Shown one piece after another: positions 6,547 through 8,804 of a DNA stretch of 8,804 nt; position 1 is the first letter of the stretch; each line of letters begins with the position of its first letter. The notes beneath the pieces are model-generated. The model saw only the letters and a list, made by a program, of their open reading frames with translations, had not been told where the DNA came from and searched no databases. The position numbers were made by a program, and so were the translations under genes. The stretch is from assembly GCA_035455185.1 (NCBI GenBank), contig DATIFQ010000111.1, forward strand, positions 1 through 8,804, in the 5' to 3' direction. The DNA is from JAEHDI01 sp035455185 (lineage in GTDB: Bacteria; Acidobacteriota; Terriglobia; Bryobacterales; Bryobacteraceae).

Positions 6547-7632
6547 CTACACCTTGGCTGTGAGCGCGGCGCTCTTGGAACCAATCACCGCCAGGAGGTC
6601 ATTCCAGGATTTCACGAATGATTTGGCCCCCCCATCCTGGAGCTGGGCGGCCAAGGCGTCGATGTCGATCCCGGCCTTGACGAACTGGGCCAACATGTCC
6701 TCACAGTCACCGCCGTCCGGTGGCAAGGGCGCTCCGATCTCGCCATGGTCGGCGAGGGCTGTCAGGGTGCCTTCCGGCATGGTGTTCACCGTGAACGGCG
6801 CGGCCAGGGCCTTGATGTACAGGACATCGGAGGCCTGGGGGTCCTTGGTCCCCGTGCTGGCCCACGGGAGACGCTGCGGGCGGGCACCGGCATTGTAGGC
6901 GCGCTGCCAGCGTGGCGACTCCAGCAGCGTGCGGTACGCCTTGTACGTGCGCTTGGCCATGGCAATGCCGAGCTGGTTGCGAAGCGTCGCGGGGACCTTC
7001 CCGGCGACGGCGGCGTCCCAGCGGCTGACGAACAGCGAGGCCACGGAGCCCACACCCGGGTTCAGCCCGAGGGCGATGCGCCGCTCGATGCCGCGCAGGA
7101 ACGCCTCGGCAGCCGCCAGATAGTGCTCCCGCGAGAACAGGAGGGTCACGTTCACCGGTACCCCGGCGAAGATCGCCCCCTCGATGGCCGGCAGACCCTC
7201 CCGGGTGCCGGGGATCTTGATCAAGACGTTCGGCTCCCCCGCCCGGGCGTGCAGACTCTTGGCCGCCGCCAGGGTCTTCTCCGTGTTGTAGGCCAGTAAC
7301 GGCGAGACCTCCAGCGATACCCAGCCGTCCACGCGATTCGTCCTCTCGTGGACCGGCCGGAACAGATGGGCGGCCTGGGTGAGATCCTCCAGGGCCACCT
7401 CGAAGAACAGGTCTTCTCCCGATGTCCCCTTGGCGAGCTTCCCGTGGATGACGGCGTCGTAGGCGGTGCTGTTCTTGATGGCTTGGTCGAAGATTGTCGG
7501 ATTCGAGGTGAGTCCCGTCACCGAAAGCTCGTCGATGTAGCGGCGGAGCGTCCCGCTCGTTAGCAGGTCGCGTGTGATATTGTCGAGCCAGAGGCTCTGG
7601 CCCAGATCGTGGAGCAGTTGAGTGGCTTTCAT
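6547..7632 (-). CDS. tal: Transaldolase
   Basis: Transfers a dihydroxyacetone unit between sugar phosphates (sedoheptulose-7-P + glyceraldehyde-3-P to erythrose-4-P + fructose-6-P) through a Schiff base in the cytoplasm. The protein has 361 residues, the length of the mycobacterial/cyanobacterial-type Tal rather than the shorter E. coli TalB form. Motifs: LWLDNITRDLL near 14-24, the signature TGLTSNPTIF near 39-48, VSLEVSP at 105-111, and NVLIKIPGT at 135-143 with the likely Schiff-base Lys139. It continues with NVTLLFS near 161-167 and SVASLFVSRWD near 196-206. The open frame extends 30 codons further upstream from a GTG, but the ATG at 7632 has an excellent GGAGGT five bases before it and gives the typical N-terminus. 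Its stop abuts the ackA ATG. In this cluster it would regenerate fructose-6-P or supply C5/C7 sugars to phosphoketolase. It is not fused to Pgi, unlike some tal-pgi proteins. Confidence 0.97.
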   Translation of the reverse strand: MKATQLLHDLGQSLWLDNITRDLLTSGTLRRYIDELSVTGLTSNPTIFDQAIKNSTAYDAVIHGKLAKGTSGEDLFFEVALEDLTQAAHLFRPVHERTNRVDGWVSLEVSPLLAYNTEKTLAAAKSLHARAGEPNVLIKIPGTREGLPAIEGAIFAGVPVNVTLLFSREHYLAAAEAFLRGIERRIALGLNPGVGSVASLFVSRWDAAVAGKVPATLRNQLGIAMAKRTYKAYRTLLESPRWQRAYNAGARPQRLPWASTGTKDPQASDVLYIKALAAPFTVNTMPEGTLTALADHGEIGAPLPPDGGDCEDMLAQFVKAGIDIDALAAQLQDGGAKSFVKSWNDLLAVIGSKSAALTAKV

Positions 7633-7637
7633 TGGTG

Positions 7638-7643
7638 ACCTCC
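7638..7643 (-). promoter_or_regulatory. Ribosome binding site of tal
   Basis: The minus strand reads GGAGGT five bases before the ATG at 7632, a near-ideal Shine-Dalgarno site. It decides against the longer GTG-initiated frame. It makes tal able to initiate independently of the phosphatase gene upstream, consistent with tal heading a translational unit with ackA and xfp. Confidence 0.85.
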
Positions 7644-7655
7644 GGAAATAATGAG

Positions 7656-7710
7656 GTTGGCTGGCGTCATGGCAACGCCTGCCGTCGCGCCTCGTGATGC
7701 CGGCGCCAAC
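7656..7710 (-). repeat. Inverted repeats in the tal leader
   Basis: The 86-nt gap before tal (7633-7718) contains GTTGGC at 7656-7661 matched by GCCAAC at 7705-7710. Nested inside is a GGCGT/ACGCC stem (7663-7667 with 7675-7679) around a seven-base loop. No T-run follows, so it is not an intrinsic terminator. It may be mRNA structure in the tal leader or chance pairing in GC-rich DNA. Confidence 0.3.
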
Positions 7711-7713
7711 GGA

Positions 7714-7729
7714 TCGAGTCACAACTCGA
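7714..7729 (-). repeat. Perfect hairpin over the phosphatase stop codon
   Basis: On the minus strand TCGAGT-TGTG-ACTCGA forms a six-base-pair perfect stem with a four-base loop, and it includes the phosphatase TGA stop (7721-7719). It lacks a following T-run. It could act in mRNA processing or 3'-end stability between the hydrolase/phosphatase pair and tal, but that is inference. Confidence 0.35.
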
Positions 7730-8315
7730 CATGGCTCGTGTCATTCCAGAATCGAATCACCGGCCGGGGAAGGCCGTCCTCATAGCCCAGCGCACTCAGG
7801 CTCGCCGTGCCCAGCAGGAAGTATCGGCCGGCCCCCGGTGGAAGCCCCACCCAGCGGGCGGCCAACACCCGGAGGAAATGCCCGCTTGAAAAGAGCAGCG
7901 CATCCCCCCGAGCCTCACGCACACGGCTCACGACCCGGTCTGCCCGCGTTCCAACCTGCTCCGGCGTTTCCCCACCAGGACACCCATCGCGGAACAGTTG
8001 CCAGTCGGGCCGTTCGGCACGGATCTCGATCGTGCGGCGCCCCTCGTACTCCCCGTAGTTCCATTCGACCAGATCGCGGTCCATTGCGGCCTCTGCCCCA
8101 AAGCCGGCCAAATCGCAGGTCCGGGCCGCGCGCTGCAACGGACTGGTCAGCACCGTGGCGAAGGTCCGTCCCTGCAGTCGTTTTCCGAGGGAGCGGGCGT
8201 TGCGCTCGCCGCGCTCGGTCAAGGGAAGATCGGTCAGCCCCGTGTGCTGTCCCGAGAGGCTCCAGGCGGTCTCGCCGTGCCGGGCCAGATAAATGACAGG
8301 AAGGGACTCGCTCAT
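7719..8315 (-). CDS. Histidine phosphatase family protein (phosphoglycerate mutase-like)
   Basis: A 198-residue cytoplasmic protein of the branch that includes cofactor-dependent phosphoglycerate mutases, fructose-2,6-bisphosphatases and broad phosphatases. The catalytic set is complete by motif: RHGET at 12-16 with phospho-accepting His13, TSPLQRA with Arg62 near 57-63, the acidic residue Glu84 in LVEWNYGEYEG, and the second histidine His146 in SSGHFLRVLAAR. At under 200 residues it is shorter than typical dPGM mutases (about 230-250), which favours a phosphatase over a mutase. The start ATG at 8315 overlaps the hydrolase stop (ATGA) and has AAGGA eight bases upstream. A sugar-phosphate or phosphoglycerate substrate would fit the neighbours, but nothing in the sequence fixes it. 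No signal peptide or membrane segment is visible. Confidence 0.92.
   Translation of the reverse strand: MSESLPVIYLARHGETAWSLSGQHTGLTDLPLTERGERNARSLGKRLQGRTFATVLTSPLQRAARTCDLAGFGAEAAMDRDLVEWNYGEYEGRRTIEIRAERPDWQLFRDGCPGGETPEQVGTRADRVVSRVREARGDALLFSSGHFLRVLAARWVGLPPGAGRYFLLGTASLSALGYEDGLPRPVIRFWNDTSHVEL
8312..8315 (-). other. ATGA stop/start overlap between hydrolase and phosphatase genes
   Basis: The hydrolase TGA (8314-8312) overlaps the phosphatase ATG (8315-8313). This suggests the two proteins are co-translated and may act on related substrates. Confidence 0.85.
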
Positions 8316-8804
8316 GCGGGTGTTCCTTTAGGGGAATTCGCTTTGGCCGGCGCCCGATCACCTCGGGCCGCCGCCCAACCTTCCAACCACGCGTGAGCCG
8401 CCTCAATGTCCGCCGGGATGAGCCCGTGTCCTCCCTGCTCCCAGTGGAGCGTGACGCTTGCCCCGGCCTGGACCAGGAGTCGTCGCAGCCGCTCTGGCTC
8501 GTCCGGGCGGACGATCGAGTCCCGCCGTCCGGCTCCCAGAAAGACCGGCGTCCCCCGGAGGTCCGGCAGCGTCTCCGGGACGAGGGGAACCATCGCGCGG
8601 AAGAGGACCGCCCCCGCGAGAACCCTTGGACGGAGGAGCAGGACGCTGGCCGCAATGTTCGCCCCGTTGGAGAAGCCGACCGCCAGGATGCGATCGGAGG
8701 CGAGGCGGTACCGCCGGGCGGCGGCCTCGACGAAGTCGGCAAGCTCGTGGGTGCGCGCCCGCAGGTCGTCCAGGTCGAACACCCCCTCGGAGAGCCGCCG
8801 GAAG
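8312..8804 (-). CDS. Alpha/beta-hydrolase (esterase/phospholipase type), 3' part
   Basis: The C-terminal 163 residues of a serine hydrolase of the carboxylesterase/phospholipase (YpfH/COG0400-like) group; the 5' end lies beyond base 8804. The frame is open to the window edge and the first in-window residues, FRRLSEGVFDLDDL, read as protein of the family, so a GTG at 8782 is unlikely to be the true start. Counting from the first complete codon, the nucleophile elbow GFSNG places Ser near 45. The acid is Asp near 95 in GAGRRDSIV and the base is His near 126 in QGGHGL, giving a complete triad. The family is usually about 200-210 residues, so only some 40-50 are missing. The last 15-20 residues are a hydrophilic tail. 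It is translationally coupled to the histidine phosphatase. Substrate and physiological role are unknown. Base composition appears higher in GC than the xfp/kinase region. Confidence 0.88.
   Translation of the reverse strand, partial: FRRLSEGVFDLDDLRARTHELADFVEAAARRYRLASDRILAVGFSNGANIAASVLLLRPRVLAGAVLFRAMVPLVPETLPDLRGTPVFLGAGRRDSIVRPDEPERLRRLLVQAGASVTLHWEQGGHGLIPADIEAAHAWLEGWAAARGDRAPAKANSPKGTPA

Noticed and set aside
7633..7722. Longer transaldolase starting at a GTG near 7722
   Set aside because: The added residues do not resemble transaldolase N-termini and the ATG at 7632 has a near-perfect GGAGGT site.
1..8804. Defence, CRISPR, toxin-antitoxin, prophage or insertion-sequence content
   Set aside because: No direct-repeat arrays, transposase or integrase-like frames, or toxin-like small ORFs were seen; nearly the whole window is accounted for by metabolic enzymes.

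Overview
The window carries eight protein-coding genes, all on the minus strand, packed with little intergenic DNA. It looks like one or two operons of central sugar-phosphate metabolism from a GC-rich bacterium. In transcription order (right to left) they are: the 3' part of an alpha/beta-hydrolase (esterase/phospholipase type), a histidine phosphatase (phosphoglycerate-mutase-like), transaldolase (tal), acetate kinase (ackA), phosphoketolase (xfp), a ROK-type sugar kinase resembling polyphosphate glucokinase, glucose-6-phosphate isomerase (pgi), and the 5' part of a class I fructose-bisphosphate aldolase of the Staphylococcus fda type. No RNA gene, mobile element, CRISPR array or clear terminator was found.

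The layout suggests two tightly coupled blocks. Block A (8804 to 2925) joins hydrolase and phosphatase by a 4-nt ATGA overlap. After 86 nt come tal, ackA (start codon directly abutting the tal stop) and xfp (start codon inside ackA, 41-nt overlap). Block B (2804 to 1) follows a 120-nt gap: the ROK kinase, then pgi through another ATGA overlap, then 57 nt, then fda. No convincing promoter separates the blocks, so all eight genes may be co-transcribed.

Together the genes form a coherent pathway, by family knowledge rather than from the DNA alone. The kinase would make glucose-6-P, and Pgi gives fructose-6-P. Phosphoketolase cleaves fructose-6-P or xylulose-5-P to acetyl-phosphate plus erythrose-4-P or glyceraldehyde-3-P. 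Acetate kinase turns acetyl-P into acetate and ATP, or runs in reverse. Transaldolase and aldolase recycle the remaining C3/C4/C6 sugar phosphates. This is a phosphoketolase shunt (bifid-shunt-like). Phosphotransacetylase, transketolase and the oxidative pentose-phosphate enzymes are absent from the window.

The host cannot be named from the sequence. High GC, strong Shine-Dalgarno sites and this gene mix fit a GC-rich environmental bacterium; similar xfp-ackA groupings are known from several proteobacterial and other environmental lineages. I see ordinary enzyme families in an informative arrangement, not a new defence or mobile system. The points most worth a second look are the ackA/xfp overlap with a hairpin over the xfp ribosome-binding site, the ROK kinase that lacks the family zinc motif and carries a basic tail, and the unexplained esterase/phosphatase pair at the head of the cluster.
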